Shown here: positions 5,230-5,426 of the stretch, piece after piece
Position numbering within the stretch: position 1 is the first letter of the stretch
Layout of the letters: every line of letters starts with the position of its first letter
Assembly (NCBI GenBank): GCA_023425905.1
Contig: JAFABT010000216.1
Coordinates: forward strand, 1 to 5,426
Direction: 5' to 3'
From: Actinomycetes bacterium
GTDB taxonomy: Bacteria; Actinomycetota; Actinomycetes; Actinomycetales; Cellulomonadaceae
Length of the DNA: 5,426 nt
The notes under the pieces: generated by a model
Database searches by the model: none
Told to the model about the DNA's origin: nothing
The model's input: only the letters and a program-made list of their open reading frames with translations
Program-made: the position numbers and the translations under genes

Positions 5230-5426
5230 ATGAGCGAATCCGTGGAGATGCCCGCACTGGGCGAGTCCGTCACCGAGGGCACCGTCACCCGCTGGCTCAA
5301 GCAGGTCGGCGAGCGTGTCGAGGTCGACGAGCCGCTGCTCGAGGTCTCGACCGACAAGGTCGACACCGAGATCCCGTCGCCCTTCGCGGGCGTGCTCGAG
5401 AAGATCCTCGTCGACGAGGACGAGAC
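5230..5426 (+). CDS. sucB: Dihydrolipoamide acyltransferase (E2, 2-oxoglutarate dehydrogenase type), N-terminal part only
   Basis: The E2 core of a 2-oxo-acid dehydrogenase complex carries the acyl group on a swinging lipoyl-lysine and transfers it to coenzyme A. Only 65 codons and two bases are present before the window ends. They encode most of one biotinyl/lipoyl domain: MPALGESVTEGTVTRWLKQVG (begins at residue 7), then DEPLLEVSTDKVDTEIPSP (33-51), in which K43 of the DKVDTE motif is the lipoylated lysine. The VxMPALGESVxEG opening and DKVDTE are typical of succinyltransferase-type E2 and of the actinobacterial E2 that serves both pyruvate and 2-oxoglutarate complexes. The peripheral-subunit-binding and catalytic domains lie outside, so the substrate cannot be proved from this window. 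Position 44 bases after lpdA (E3) matches an E3-E2 operon. In related actinobacteria lipB and lipA for lipoate synthesis and attachment often follow, but none is visible here. Confidence 0.93.
   Translation, partial: MSESVEMPALGESVTEGTVTRWLKQVGERVEVDEPLLEVSTDKVDTEIPSPFAGVLEKILVDEDE

Noticed and set aside
1..5426. Search by eye for tRNA, rRNA, CRISPR arrays, insertion sequences, phage or defence genes
   Set aside because: Nothing found: genes fill nearly the whole window, gaps are at most 127 bp, and composition is uniform.

Overview
The window is chromosomal DNA from a very high-GC Gram-positive bacterium, most likely an actinobacterium. The codons are strongly G/C-ending, GTG starts are frequent, several genes appear to have leaderless promoters, and the pepA / lpd / sucB order is familiar from Actinobacteria. 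The style fits Micrococcales (Cellulomonas-like), but the sequence alone cannot fix the genus. It looks like core housekeeping DNA. I see no mobile element, CRISPR array, RNA gene, toxin or defence module, and no break in base composition.

Layout. On the minus strand, from about 1736 down to 1, there is a three-gene unit read right to left: a 117-aa membrane protein (1724-1371), a 162-aa membrane protein (1374-886) joined to it by a 4-base ATGA overlap, and pyrD (876 to beyond base 1), a class 2 quinone-linked dihydroorotate dehydrogenase that is cut by the window edge. A 75-bp divergent promoter region (1725-1799) separates this unit from pepA (1800-3326, plus strand), a complete M17 leucyl aminopeptidase. 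pepA converges on a small gene for a 111-aa protein of unknown function (3675-3340, minus strand). A 15-bp stem at 3333-3365 probably ends transcription from both sides and lies partly inside the last codons of the small gene. A 127-bp divergent intergenic region (3676-3802), rich in short direct and inverted repeats, leads to lpdA (3803-5185), a complete dihydrolipoyl dehydrogenase. lpdA is followed 44 bp later by the start of sucB (5230 to beyond 5426), a lipoyl-bearing E2 acyltransferase.

How the genes work together. lpdA and sucB encode the E3 and E2 parts of a 2-oxo-acid dehydrogenase complex and are almost certainly cotranscribed. No E1 gene is visible, as is usual at this locus in Actinobacteria. 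pyrD supplies orotate for pyrimidine synthesis and passes electrons to membrane quinone; its two coupled membrane-protein partners are uncharacterised. PepA is a cytosolic peptidase with no evident link to its neighbours. The least explained parts are the membrane-protein pair, the 111-aa protein, and the repeat-rich regulatory region before lpdA. I found no convincing new multi-gene system.
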